Below, piece by piece: positions 32,660 to 44,649 of a stretch of 64,000 nt of DNA. Made by a program: the position numbers and the translations under genes. Numbering within the stretch: position 1 is the stretch's first letter; each line of letters starts with the position of its first letter. The notes beneath the pieces are model-generated. The model saw only the letters and a program-made list of their open reading frames with translations. It made no database searches and was not told where the DNA came from. This DNA comes from Larus michahellis (taxonomy: Eukaryota; Chordata; Aves; Charadriiformes; Laridae): contig NC_133898.1 of NCBI RefSeq assembly GCF_964199755.1, positions 128,462,224 to 128,526,223 on the forward strand, written 5' to 3'.

Positions 32660-34320
32660 ACACACTGTTCTTTTGTGGGTGGATGACCACAGTGTCCTCT
32701 GCCATGCAATGAAGGCATTGGGTGGTAGAGTATTGTGTCCTTCTGCAAGGACAATTTGGGAATCGAGACTGCAGACAGATGAGACCACAAGCCAGTGTAC
32801 TTCTGTCTCCTACACCCTCTTCCTCCTTGGGTTCCCAATCCAACCACCTTCTCCCAAAGGAGCTGCTCCAGGCACTATGGATGGTGAGGAAATACTGCAG
32901 GAGCAACCCAAGGTGCTGGGTCTGCCAGCACAGAGGTAACTTGGCTCATGTACAAGAGGAAATCCAAATCCTTCTTCCAGGAGGAGGCAGGCATGACCAC
33001 TTTTCCAGGCAGAAACCAGCACTAGCAAAATACCCAAAGCACAGCTAAAACATGGCTTTTAGCAGCTCTCTGCAGCTTTTGAGCTCCATCTCCCACGGGC
33101 CATGCCAGCTGCAACGTCAGCAGTCAAGGTGAGACACGCATCTCCTGGTCAGAGTCCAGACAGCTGGCGAGGAAGATGATTTGGGGAAGGCTGCCATCTT
33201 TTGGATGACTGCAAAATAACGGCACCTGTTGGGAAATGCTGCTCACGGACCCGAGAAAGATGTCAGCTCAAGCCTTTTTCTCGGAGCATGAGGTGCGGTT
33301 GCAGACAACTGAAGTTGTTCCTGCTCTGCTCTTGCCTCCCACAGAACGATCCACATCTTTATTTAGGGCAAACTAGGATCAGAGCTGGAAATGATCTGGC
33401 AGGTTTTGTCTGGCCCTTCGTGCCTTTCAGCAGGGGCTGCATCTGCAAGGACAGAGCTGCAGATCTGGAGAGCAATACTGAAGCTACCTTCCACCTGGCC
33501 GGCTCAAGCGGAAGAGATGCAAGTAGGCTTGGCACATTAGTTTTGGGATTCTCTCTGCCCATCCCTGCTGTAGTTAGGTGATTCCGGAGGTTCCTTTTAC
33601 CTTTCCACGGAAATCTTTTTGGCATTTGCAATTGCCATACCTGCTTTCTCAATGCCTGGGGCGTAAGGTCCGACACCAGCCACCTCGGTCCTATGCTTCT
33701 CTGATAACTTGTCCCCTGGGTCCCCTCCACTGCTCTCTCTCACAGGCCCAGCTGCCCTGTGGTCTTAAATGTGTCAGGGCACCTGCTTGCCTGGCGTCCC
33801 ACTTTCCTGCAGATTAAACATTTGTCTAATGGCCATAAGCTGCTTAAATATGTCTTCGGTAAAGCCCCTTTGTGACCGCCCTGACAACAAATGGTTTCCT
33901 GCCGGGACCACTGCTATGCCTCCACACCAAAGCATTTCTTATGGATGCATCGTCTGTTTTCTTTCCCTTTTGTGCATCCCGTCTGCTCATCTCCCTTACA
34001 CTTCCCCATCACGGACAAAAGGAGATGACTTGCTGTACGTGGCCAAAGAGGCTCTGCAAGCCTGTCCCATCTCTCCAGGATATCCCAGTGCAAGCCTCTT
34101 TCCCTGATCCTGTACAGTCTTCATCCACCAAGCTAACACCACAATGTTTAGGATCTGTCAATGCATGACTGTACAGCACCTTTTAATCAGCCTGACAAAA
34201 CCCCCAAAAAACAGGGCCAAAATATCCATTGCTTCCAGGATTTTCCACTCCTACAAGCCTGGCAGCTCTACATCTCCATTGCTTGACCTCCCCTGCCATC
34301 TCCGACCAAGCTGAAACCTT
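32660..34320. other. Intergenic, no gene seen
   Basis: Unique-looking sequence. No supported gene, RNA or repeat. Confidence 0.4.
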
Positions 34321-34321
34321 T

Positions 34322-34862
34322 ACAGAATCACAGGATCACAGACTGGCAGGGGTTGGAAGGGACCTCTGGAGATCATCCCGTCCAACCCCCAGCCAGAGCA
34401 GGGTCACCCAGAGCAGGTGGCACAGGAACGCATCCAGGCGGGGTTGGAATGTCTCCAGAGACAGAGATTCCACCACCTCTCTGGGCAGCCTGTGCCAGGG
34501 CTCTGCCACCCCCACAGGAAAGAAGTTCCTCCTCATGTTGAGGTGGAACTTTCTATCGTCAAGTTTGTGCCTGTTACCCCTTGTCCTGTCCCTGGGCACC
34601 ACTGAAAAGGGCCTGGCCCCATCCTCCTGACACCCACCCTTTCAGTATTTATAAGCGTTGATAAGATCCCCCCTCAGTTGTCTTTTTTCAGATTGAAAAG
34701 ACCCAAATCCCTCAGCTTTTCTTCATTAGAGAGATGTTCCAGTCCCCTCATCATCTTGGTAGCCCTTTGCTGTCCCCTCTCCAGCAGTTCCCTGTCCTTC
34801 TTGAACCGGGACGCCCAGAACTGGACACAGAACTCCAGATGTGGCCTCACCAGGGCAGGATA
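34322..34862 (-). repeat. CR1 LINE 3' fragment, second subfamily
   Basis: It carries a reversed tail (acagaatcacaggatcacag) and 'gatcatcccgtccaaccccc'. Coding remnants reach 'cagatgtggcctcaccaggg'. Confidence 0.92.
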
Positions 34863-35015
34863 GCTTAGCCCCATAAAAGCATCAAATGCAAATAAAGTGA
34901 GGGTGCCCCAAAGCCAGCTAGTTAAAGCAGCTTGTTGGACAGTATGTGGCTTGGGAGGATGATCAAGCTGACCGATGCTGGGAATATCTGGCTCAGGTAG
35001 TCCTAGTTGGGACTT

Positions 35016-35547
35016 CTACTGGTGAAGCCACACCTTGAGTATTGTGGACAGTTCTGAGCACCTCAATATGAGAGAGATATCGAGGTGCTGGAGCGAGGGC
35101 AGAGGAGGGCAACGAAGCTGGTGAAGGGTCTGGAGAATAAATCTGATGAGGAGCGACTGAAGGAGCTGGGACTGTTTAGTTTGAGGAAGAGGAGGCTGAG
35201 GGGAGACCTCACTGCTCTCTACAACTACTTGAAAAGCCATTGCAGAGAGGTTGGTGCTGGTCTCTTCTCACAGGTAATTAGCAATAGAACAAGAGGGAAT
35301 GGTTTCAAGCTGCAGCAGGGTAGGTTTAGGCTGGACATTAGGAAAAAATTCTTCCCAGAAAGAGTGGTGAGACACTGGAATAGGCTGCCCAGGGAGGTGG
35401 TGGAGTCACCATCCCCGAATGTGTTTAAGGGTCGTTTAGATGTGGTGTTGGGGGATAAGGTGTAAGGGAGAACTTTGTAGAGTGGAGCTGATGGTTGGAC
35501 TCAATGATCCCAAGGGTCTTTTCCAACCTAAATGATTCTATGATTCT
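35016..35547 (+). repeat. CR1 LINE 3' fragment
   Basis: It starts in the coding region (tggtgaagccacaccttgag). A single frame then runs to 'MFKGRLD'-like residues, and the element ends with 'aatgattctatgattct'. It is very similar to the 3' part of the copy at 40421-41365. Confidence 0.93.
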
Positions 35548-35549
35548 TA

Positions 35550-38500
35550 CAAAGGGAACTTTTCATCTCAATGACTTTAACCTGTTACCCAAATTTTGCC
35601 TCCAGAGGACGCGTGATATAGAGCACTGCCCCTCTGCTGCATCCCTGCTTTGTTACCTATATTGAAAGCAAATACTGTCTCTAAAATCTAAACAATAATA
35701 CATCTTCCCATGCTCTGAATATCCAGCAAATAAATAATAGAAAAGGCCCAATACAGAACTGAAAGCGCTAGAAACAAGGCAAGGAATACCAGTGACACTC
35801 TGTGCCCTAAAATCAAGGGGATTCATGCAGGGCTTATGCTATTAGAGGGGGACAATGGGACGCGCACATCATGCGATGCTAAGCTCAGGCTCCTAAGCTG
35901 TGGCTCCTTGAGGATTAGAGAAGGAAAGCGTGTGGGGGAGGTGGTTGGAACGGAGGAACGGGGAACGGGGAATGGCTTAGCGTTGCCGGGTTTTAGAGTA
36001 TCATGGGGGTTGGTGGCTGTGATCCCCTTCGGGAGAGAGTGCTCTGGTGGGAGGGGAGGACTCGTGGGCTGCACAGGGAGGTGAAAAAGAGGCAAAGTGA
36101 TTCTATTTCCCAGAAACAGGTTCTGCTTTTCAGCTAGGATGTGTGATGCCCCTCTTGTGTAGATAGTCCCAAGAGGAGGTGCTCTGCAGGCAGTAGTGCT
36201 GGAGCCCAGTTCTTCAGTTCCCATCACTCATGATGCTGCAAGGGCCAAGAGAGAGCAGATAGATCCATAAGAAGGAACACAAGCAGCATAAGGGAGACGT
36301 GGAGGAGGGAAGGGAAGCAGGATGGCCAGCAAGGACAGGGAGGGATGAAGGCAGGAGGAGTTTCAGATGCAGAACATCACCAGGTACCAGAAAAGGGAAG
36401 GTTGCATTAACGAAGATGATGTGGTGACTTCATAAGTATGGCACAGGGGAGGGCTGGATACGTGCTGGACCCTGTGGCTTGAAGAGGGGAAAAAATGGAG
36501 GGAGGAATGGTAGGCAGGGAATGAAGGCAATTCCTCCAATGCTTGTATGAACAAGAGGATTTAGAGGTTGTCCTGAGGGACTGGTCTGGTCTGGTGTTTC
36601 ACTGGAAGAGTTGCGTGCTCAGAGTCAATAGCATTGGGTAATGGCCTAGAGAATCAAAAAGAGATGAAGTGAGTCCAAAGTTGCTCAGAAAGGCAGGTGT
36701 ACCCCGGGTAAGAAAGGCTCTGGTCTCACCAGCCCCGAGGTTCAGTCTGGTGGAAGACGTGGCACAGCACAGACATGCTCAGTCTTCCCTAAGGACCTCT
36801 CTGTGGCAGGAGTCCCAGGCCCACTTGGACAGCCCTGTTCACAGCTGTGTTGCAGGCATGACTGGGTGTCTCCAGCATGCTTTTGTGATATCCACGCACC
36901 ACACACCTCGGGCCATGTCCCAGTCCAACACACAGCCAAACAGCCCTTTCAGCATCCTTGGAAAGGCTCTTAGGGCATTTGCCTTGAGCTTGACTTGGAC
37001 CACCTGCCCCTGGGTTCACCAGTCAGACCCCCATGTCCTGCTACACCCATGGAGGGGGGATTTGGGCCTCCAGTTCCTATCTTGGAGGTGGATCTCCCTT
37101 TGGAGGCTTTTGTTGACTACAGAGAGAGCGCAGGATAATGAGGTCCAGGGGAGGTGCCCCCACACCCATGGACCCTACCATGCAAGCCACCCTGGGGGAC
37201 AATGGCCTGAGATACACCAATATCTCATAGCAAAAGATGGTGAACAGGGATAAAGGGCTAAACCTCAGGGCTATCTGCTTTCTTCTCTTCTCCACCTGGA
37301 CAAGACTAACCTCTGTTTGGTCCATTTGTCCCAGGTTTGTTCTTGTCCACAGGTACAGCTGCCCCTTCAGAGGTGACCCAGCTGGGAAGATGGAGAGAAG
37401 CAAGCCGGCTGTAGGGCAGCAACCCAGGGAGCAGTATGGTGGTGTCAAGGCTGTGTATTGTGTCTGTCTCATGCCCTGCACTCTTGTGCAGCTCATTGCT
37501 AGGTGGATCTGGGTTACTTAGCTCTCCAAGTGTCCTGGGCTCTTGCACTAAGTACAGAGGTAGGGACCAGGCATGTGGATGCTGTGGCTGTGCTAATCCA
37601 CAGAGACCCCTCCAGAAAGGCTGAGGCGAGCAAGGACCCCAGTTGTAGTCCTGTATATAGGGCAAGAGCACCTCACCAGACTGTCTTCATGTATTTAGAA
37701 ATCTCTTAAGAGATTTAGAATTTAGAAATGCTCTCGTGCATGCACCCAAGCCAAGACGGAGTGGGCTGTTGGTCTCTATCTATACCAGTAAAAGAAAACC
37801 AGGGCCAGGCCAGCTCTATAGTCCTAAGGCCCTTTGGCACAGTCTGGCCACATCCACACTATCAAACTCCCTGAGTCTTCAAAACAGGGTGGTTCCTCCA
37901 GGTGGTCTACTGGGAATGGACCCTGGTCTATGCTAACACCTGAGCTTCCCAGGATTGTTTGGGTCAGCACTCATTGACCTGGGCTGAAACTGGCAATTTA
38001 GCAGTATGGGTGAATGTCTGTGTCCCAAATTGTTTAATTCCCAGTTACAAATGTAGCCCCAGGGAGTTTAGCTTCAACTATGGTTGAGCAGAACAGTGTC
38101 CCTGTGGCCTTTGTGACCAGGGCAGGAGCAAACCAGAAGGACTGTATAGCAAAAACCTTCACCAACAGTGTCAGCTCAAAAAGTACGAGGCAAAATTGTA
38201 ACTCATGCAAAAAAAAGAAACCTCCTTTTCACTGTAAAAGTGAAAATGCTGCAACCGAGTAATTACTCCAGCCCTGGCTATCCAGTCAGAAAGCATCAGG
38301 CATTTCTGAGCAGCGCTGAATGAGGGACTGACGGGGCTGGCTGGCATTTCTTTCCAGCTTCCTTTCACTTGAGCAATCCGCTCTTGAGGCTCTTGCTTTA
38401 GTCACTTTTACGGCTCCTTGCACTCAAGGCTGCAGAAGCATGTGTTTGAAGAGATGCTAAATGTTTTTTGTGGCATTGTTTTGCTTAAAACCAACATTTT

Positions 38501-38654
38501 TTCCTTCTTCATGAATAGCTGTTCCTCCTGTTGCTTGTGATACCTGGTGTACTTTTATTGCGAAATGTGACCTCTGGCCAAATTATTCTTTGAATCCCTG
38601 AGTTTCTTCTTGTCTATAAATTTCCCCTGAAAGTTTAACTGGGTGCACTCATCA
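35550..38654. other. Intergenic, no gene seen
   Basis: Purine-rich stretches lie at 36230-36360. The 194-codon frame at 36669-37253 has no recognisable features. I find no supported gene. Confidence 0.4.
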
Positions 38655-38974
38655 TCTGAAAGGAGGTTGTAGCGAGGGGAGTGTTGGTCTCTTTCCCAAG
38701 TAGCAAGTGATAGGACTAGAGGAAATGGCCTCAAGTTGCTCCAGGAGAGGTTTAGATTGGATATTAGAAAAAAGTTTTCACCGAAGGGGTTGTCAAGCAT
38801 TGAAACAGGCTGCCCAGGGAAGTGATGGAGTCACCATCTCTGGACGTATTTAAAAGACGGGTAGACGCGGTGCTGAGGGACATGGTTTAGTGGTGGACTT
38901 GGCAGTGTTCGGTTAATAGTTTGACTTGATGTTCTCAAAGGTCCTTTCCCACCTAAATGATTCTATGATTCTAT
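38655..38974 (+). repeat. CR1 LINE 3' fragment
   Basis: It runs from 'aaaggaggttgtagcgaggg' through 'gattggatattagaaaaaag' to the tail 'atgattctatgattctat'. The coding frame is broken. Confidence 0.92.
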
Positions 38975-38979
38975 CTTCC

Positions 38980-40370
38980 CTCTTCTTATGGGTCTCCAGT
39001 GGTGTCAGCCCTTGAAATGACCTTACTTATTGTATTTGAATAATAGCCATGCTCTTTTCCCAGAAATACCTGAAAACTTTACCCAGAGAAGCCAAAGGAT
39101 ACATTGGACATTTCATAGGTGATACTTGCCTTTGCTACGGGGCGCTGGAAAAGCCTGAAGAGCAGCACAAGTATATTCTTGTTTGAGGAAAGAAAATGCT
39201 CAAAAGCCCCAGAAATGTTTAGTAAAGACAAAAGAAGAGTTTTCGGATATTCAAATCAAAAAAAGGGAACAACAGGCCTAAAACTCTCTTTCCATTTTAC
39301 TGTGCCACATACAATATAAGTCCTGGATGACACTCATTGAAGGTAAAGTTCAACGGAGGTGAGCAAACCAGAGATCCCACTGCTGTATAGAGCCTATTTA
39401 TGGACTTCGCTACCCAAGAAAGTCACTGAGTCAACTGCTGTGACTGGATAATTGCATGACCATGAACATTTGTAGCTCTGCACGCAAAGATCCTGTAATA
39501 AAGGTAATCAAATCTCATGCTTCAGCGCATAAGTGGATCTTCTGCGGCCGCCAGGAAAGAGGTTTTCCACCCGTGCACCCAGAACGATGCAGTTAGTTTG
39601 GTGTGCTATGGAGGTAACCTCTGAAGCCTCAGGTTTTGGCCATCGCTGGAGGCAGGAAGCAGGATTTGATGAGCTGGTGGTCTAACTGGGTCTGGCAATT
39701 CGAATGCAAGAGCTGGGGAGATCACGAAAGGGGAAGTGTGCGATTAATGTGCTACAGTGAGCCACTTTGCTGCCACGTTTGGAAATATACGCAGTTCAGG
39801 AGATAGCCTCAACAGCAAACCGTAGTGTGAAACATCGAGAAAGGACCAGAGGGCACTTAGGCAATGGAGTCTGAAATATCCTCGGAGACCGCAGGTGGCA
39901 CTTTGCCCAGTTCAAGAATGAGGACTGATGAAGAAGCCCTCAGTCCTCAGTGAACACTAAAACATTGAACCTCCCTGCCATGACAAGCCTTTGGTATTCA
40001 TGTTAATGAAAAGACCAGCCATGGTGCTACCACTACTGCAAAGCAGAGAAGAAACGTAGCACCCTGGTGGGTATCACGCTGGGGGTCAAAGACTGTGGTC
40101 TACATGCATTTATGTGGGTAAATCTTGGAAATCAGAATCTATGCAGGCATACCCCAACTAAAATTTCCACCATATGCAACAGAAAAGAAAAAGCAATGTG
40201 GCAATAAGACAACTCTTTGACGTTGCAAGGTGAAAAAGACACTGCAGAGTTGAGATGTTTGGAGGTAAGAAGATGATAAAGACAAGCAGCATCTTGGAGA
40301 AAATGGCATCATCCAGTAGCGCGAACACTGGTCAGACAAAAATGCCAGCTGTGGCTGGTAGAGGGGATGC
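38980..40370. other. Intergenic, no gene seen
   Basis: Unique-looking sequence with no supported gene or repeat. Confidence 0.4.
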
Positions 40371-40383
40371 TGAATTAGCGCTC

Positions 40384-40420
40384 TTCAAACCTCAGTGTCC
40401 GAGTGGCTGCATCTTTGATT
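40384..40420 (+). repeat. Left copy of a 37-bp direct repeat flanking a CR1
   Basis: It starts 'ttcaaacctcagtgtccgag' and ends 'tggctgcatctttgatt'. It matches 41366-41402 with two G/A differences. It sits directly before the CR1 at 40421-41365. A further 14-mer, 'attagcgctcttca', occurs at 40374-40387 and again at 40418-40431 across the left junction. Confidence 0.9.
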
Positions 40421-41365
40421 AGCGCTCTTCATCTCTATCATAACCTTGATAAGGACATAGAGTGTATCATCAGCAAGTTTGCAGATGACATGAAGCTAAG
40501 CGGGAGTGTTGATCTGCATGAGGATAGGGAGGCTCTACAGAAAGACTTGGATAGATTGGACCGATGGGCCAATGCTAACGGTATGAGCTTCAACAAGGCC
40601 AAGTGCCGGGTCCTGCACTTGGGCCACAACAACCCCATGCATCGCTACAGGCTTGGGGCAGTGTGGCTGGAGAGCTGCCTGGCAGAAAAGGACCTGGGGG
40701 TTCTAATTGACAAGCGGCTGAACATGAGCCAGCAGTGTGCCCAAGTGGCCAAGAGGGCCAATGGCATCCTGGCTTGTATTAGAAATAGTGTGACCAGCAG
40801 AAGGAGGGAGGTGATTGTCCCCCTGTACTCAGCACTGGTGAAGCCACCCCTTGAGTATTGTGTCCAGTTCTGGGCACCTCAATATGAGAGAGATATCGAG
40901 GTGCTGGAGCGAGGGCAGAGGAGGGCAACGAAGCTGGTGAAGGGCCTGGAGAATAAATCTGATGAGGAGCGACTGAAGGAGCTGGGACTGTTTAGTTTGA
41001 GGAAGAGGAGGCTGAGGGGAGACCTCATCACTCTACAACTACTTGAAAGGACACTGTAGAGAGGTTGGTGCTGGTCTCTTCTCCCAGGTAATTAGCGATA
41101 GAACAAGAGGGAATGGGTTCAAGCTGCAGCAGGGTAGGTTTAGGCTGGACATTAGGAAAAAATTCTTCCCAGAAAGAGTGGTGAGACACTGGAATAGGCT
41201 GCCCAGGGAGGTGGTGGAGTCACCATCCCTGAATGTGTTTAAGACTCATTTAGATGTGGTGTTAAGGGATATGGTGTAAGGGAGAACTTTGTAGAGTGGA
41301 GCTGATGGTTGGACTCGATGATCCCAAGGGTCTTTTCCAACCTAAATGATTCTATGATTCTATGA
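40421..41365 (+). repeat. CR1 LINE, 5'-truncated, with part of the reverse transcriptase
   Basis: The frame from about 40430 to 41059 reads CR1 ORF2, including the reverse-transcriptase motif residues FADDMKLSG, then '[16 protein letters not shown]' and '[20 protein letters not shown]'. A frame change near 41040 leads to the '[19 protein letters not shown]' end. The 3' tail is 'gattctatgattctatga'. It is the longest CR1 in the window and fairly young. It is flanked by a 37-bp direct repeat, unusually long for CR1. Confidence 0.95.
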
Positions 41366-41402
41366 TTCAAACCTCAATGTCCAAGTGGCTGCATCTTTGA
41401 TT
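41366..41402 (+). repeat. Right copy of the 37-bp direct repeat flanking a CR1
   Basis: It matches 40384-40420 except at two bases, both A here and G on the left. One of the two is a CpG-type change. It follows the CR1 tail directly. Confidence 0.9.
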
Positions 41403-41892
41403 GCAGGACCCAAACTCTGCATCAGCGAAGGCCTGTAACTTCTGCGGGTCGGCATAGACTGGAGCAGAAATGGATGTTTCCCAGCAAACAGAGAGCTGTG
41501 AAATATTCTATTGGAAACCAGCGCCAGGAAACTGTTCCCATCTGATACACAGTAATTTTGCACAGTGGTGAAGGTTTTCACACATAGCAATAAAGAGTGA
41601 TTTCGGAAGGCAAATAGCTGAAAGAGCAGTTGCACCTGAAAATGAAGGTATCACCTCCGGTCATGATTGCAGCTCCCTGACGTAGCGAGCCAACGCAAGC
41701 CAGGAGCAGGATTTCCCACTGGGGTACCAGCCGCCAGACTGTTACTCTGCCTTCACACTGTCAAATGCACTCGGCTTCGCAATTCACCGAGCAGTGGGTT
41801 AAAGCACGCACGGCTCTAAAGAAAACAAGCTTTGCTGCAGTGCTGGCAGTCAGCTGTGGTTTTCACCCGTCTTTTCTGTGCATAGAGCCCCT

Positions 41893-42407
41893 ACAGCCTG
41901 CTCAGTCCAGCATCCTTCACCACTGCAAGTTTTTTGTTGACACATCGAAGCTCTTCCAAAGAAAAAAAAAGTTAGGTCCTGGAAAACATTTGGGAAACCA
42001 CGGATTATTCAATAATATTTTCTGCATGTTGAACAACAAATCTAACTTGATCAAAGAGGCATTAGATGGATCGATCATGTCCCAGCGAAGGGAAGATCTG
42101 GGGATCATCAGGCCTTGAGACTCTCCCAGTGATGTTTCCTTAGTTTCCATACAGTCTACTCAGTCCGGCATGCTTCACCGCTGCAAGTTTTTGTTGACAC
42201 ATTGAAGCTCTTCCAAAGAAAAAAAAAAAAGTTAGATCCTGGAAAACATTTGTGAAATCACGGATTATTCAATAATATTTTCTGCATGTTGAACAACAAA
42301 TCTAACTTGATCAAAGAGGCATTAGATGGATCGATCATGTCCCAGTGAAAGGAAGATGTGGAGATCATCAGGCCTCAAGATTCTCCCACTGATATTTCCT
42401 TAGTTTC
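41893..42407 (+). repeat. 258-bp tandem duplication
   Basis: Copy 1 (41893-42150) and copy 2 (42151-42407) begin 'acagcctgctcagtcc' and 'acagtctactcagtcc'. Both contain the phrases 'ttgacacat', 'gaagctcttccaaag', 'ggattattcaataatatttt' and 'gaggcattagatggatcgat'. They differ at roughly 20 sites plus the length of an A run. I do not recognise the unit as a known repeat. Confidence 0.9.
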
Positions 42408-42409
42408 AA

Positions 42410-44442
42410 CTGACCTATCTGTAGCTGTGAAGAAGCTGCAAGCACCTACACCAAGGTATCTCCTTATTTAAAGCCTTGCCACAGCAGACTTCTGCACTCT
42501 TCACACTCTTTAAGAGGTCAGTCGTCAACAGACACCAGTGAGGGGCTGGGTGGGAGAGTGCTCATCCCTATTTCCCAGTGGTGATGCCCCCAAAGGAGTG
42601 GGTGGCAGAGCCTACACACTAACCTGTTGAGACCCAAGCTCTGGTTGATGTGCTTTGGATGGAGAAGTCAGAGACAAATACAGCCCCATCCATCAAGAAA
42701 AACCCAACGAGCAGATGCACTGAGGCTAATGCACAGCCTGGCTGAATGAACACAGGGAAGGAAAATATATGTGTCCTGGGACTGAAAGCACTGAGATCTC
42801 TCCTAAAGTTGAATGTATATATGTCTTTAACCCTCAGGTGAGGCCCAACTACCAAGTCGCCCTTTACCATAACCTCTATTAACCAATTCAAGATAGACTT
42901 GAAGGCTTAGGAGGAACCTGCAAAGTCCTTCCACTCACATTTGCTCCTCAAAAGACAGTGTTAGCTTGTGTCTCCTGCAACAAATGGGATAGCTTCTTGC
43001 ACCGCACTTCTCTGTACCTCGATGGTTGTCCTTAGCAGTGAAAAGGACTGATTCAGCAAAGCCTTGCACCCAAAATTAACGTGAAGCCCACCTGTGCTCC
43101 TTGAAGTGGCACTGAAAGCTAGTGTTTAAATATTCTGCCACGCGGGCATGTCTCAGGCATGTGCTTAGATGGGGATAGGAATTCAAATGCTTTGTTTAAT
43201 CAAGATCTGATGGAAGAGGTGTCAACATGGAGGTGGAAACAGTGGTGTGCATTTATGCGCTGAAAGCACACGCGAGCAATGCGATGGTGTCGCATCCCCT
43301 GTGAGAAACACGGGGCAAGGAAAGGTGTGTGTAAGCGCTAGCCCCTGGTGTGTCATGACACTACCATGGCTCCTGGAAGTAAGAGTTTGCTGTCTTGCTT
43401 CCAGCTGGCTACCATCTTGCACGGAATCCTCCCGGAGCCATGAGCCGCACCACGCCACCCAGAGAGCAACCTGCTCGCACGAGTGGAACCGGCAGCTTCT
43501 CTCTTGAATGTTAATTAATTAATAGCTAACACAACAGACGCGCTGCATCTTCACAGCACCTTGCAAACAGCTACTTGGAAGTGTGATGAATGCCATTCCT
43601 CATGAAGGACGTGTTTTCTCTAATGCAGAGTTTTCTTGGTGGGATTTTCTGACCTGTCTTATGCAGGACCAGCAGCACTATCTCTAGTGGTCACGTCTAT
43701 GAATTAAGTCTCCCTTTATGTCTCAGAGGAACAAAAATTCTTTCCTCTCTTCTGGGTGAAATACTAGTGGAGCTGAGGAGTGAACTAGTCAAGGCTGCAC
43801 AATCTCCGCTTGAGCTAGAAGGACAATTAAGAGCTTTGTGGGTCAAGGTAGGTCTCATTCAACAGGCCCACTTCTGCAGTCCTTACCTGGACGGTTGCCC
43901 CATTGGATTTATTGGAAGTACAGCAAACTGTAAGATTTAGATCAAGAGTTATTGTTTGCTGCTGTTTCAGCTTCTTTTTTTTTTTTTTCTCATTCTGCCC
44001 TAAAAATGCCAGAGCTTGTTATTCTCTCAGAGGTTTAACCTGAGCATTTGTGCTGCAGAATCCCCTATGCCCCTTTTTATCAGCCTAACTAGCAGATAAC
44101 GGACTTCCTCATGCTTCTGTTTGAGGAGTCCTTGCTAGCCTCCTGCTTTTGTTTGACCTTCTCAGGTTTCCCTCTGCATTGCATTGACCATCACTGGAGC
44201 AGAGCAGGAGGTAGATTTCTCTGGTACTGGCTGGGTTTCCTGCAGGAGATGACACAAAGAGAGCTTTATGACACTCACACAGAGACCAAACACAGCATTC
44301 ATGTCTCTTGGGCTCTTGCAACCCAAGAAGAAAGACTCAAAGTGTCACCTAATCAAAGCATCCTACCTCTGAGCATGACTTTGCTCACTCTGCCTGGTCT
44401 GGGTTGCTCTTGCCTAACTTCATCCCTCTAAAAGTTAGATTT
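42410..44442. other. Intergenic, no gene seen
   Basis: No supported gene. A T run lies near 43973-43989. Confidence 0.4.
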
Positions 44443-44645
44443 CATAGAATCATAGAATGGTTTGGATTGGAAGGAACCTTAAAGATCATCTTGTTCCAAC
44501 CCCCCTGTCATGGGCAGGGACACCTCCCACTAGACCAGTTTGCTCAAAGCCCCATCCAGTTTGGTCTTGAACACTCCGATGGATGGGGCATCCACATCCA
44601 TTTCCTGCGCAGTGCTCCACACTTTCTCCACAGTCAGCAGAAAGA
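44443..44645 (-). repeat. CR1 LINE 3' fragment
   Basis: It has a reversed tail (catagaatcatagaatggtt), then 'aaccttaaagatcatcttgt' and 'ccactagaccagtttgctca'. The match fades after 'gatggatggggcatccacat'. Confidence 0.88.
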
Positions 44646-44649
44646 GGAT

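Noticed and set aside
36669-37253. 194-codon open frame
   Set aside because: No recognisable feature, low-complexity composition and no promoter or splice support.
40403-41059. 218-codon frame with reverse-transcriptase residues
   Set aside because: It is the CR1 ORF2 remnant of a truncated LINE and not a host gene.
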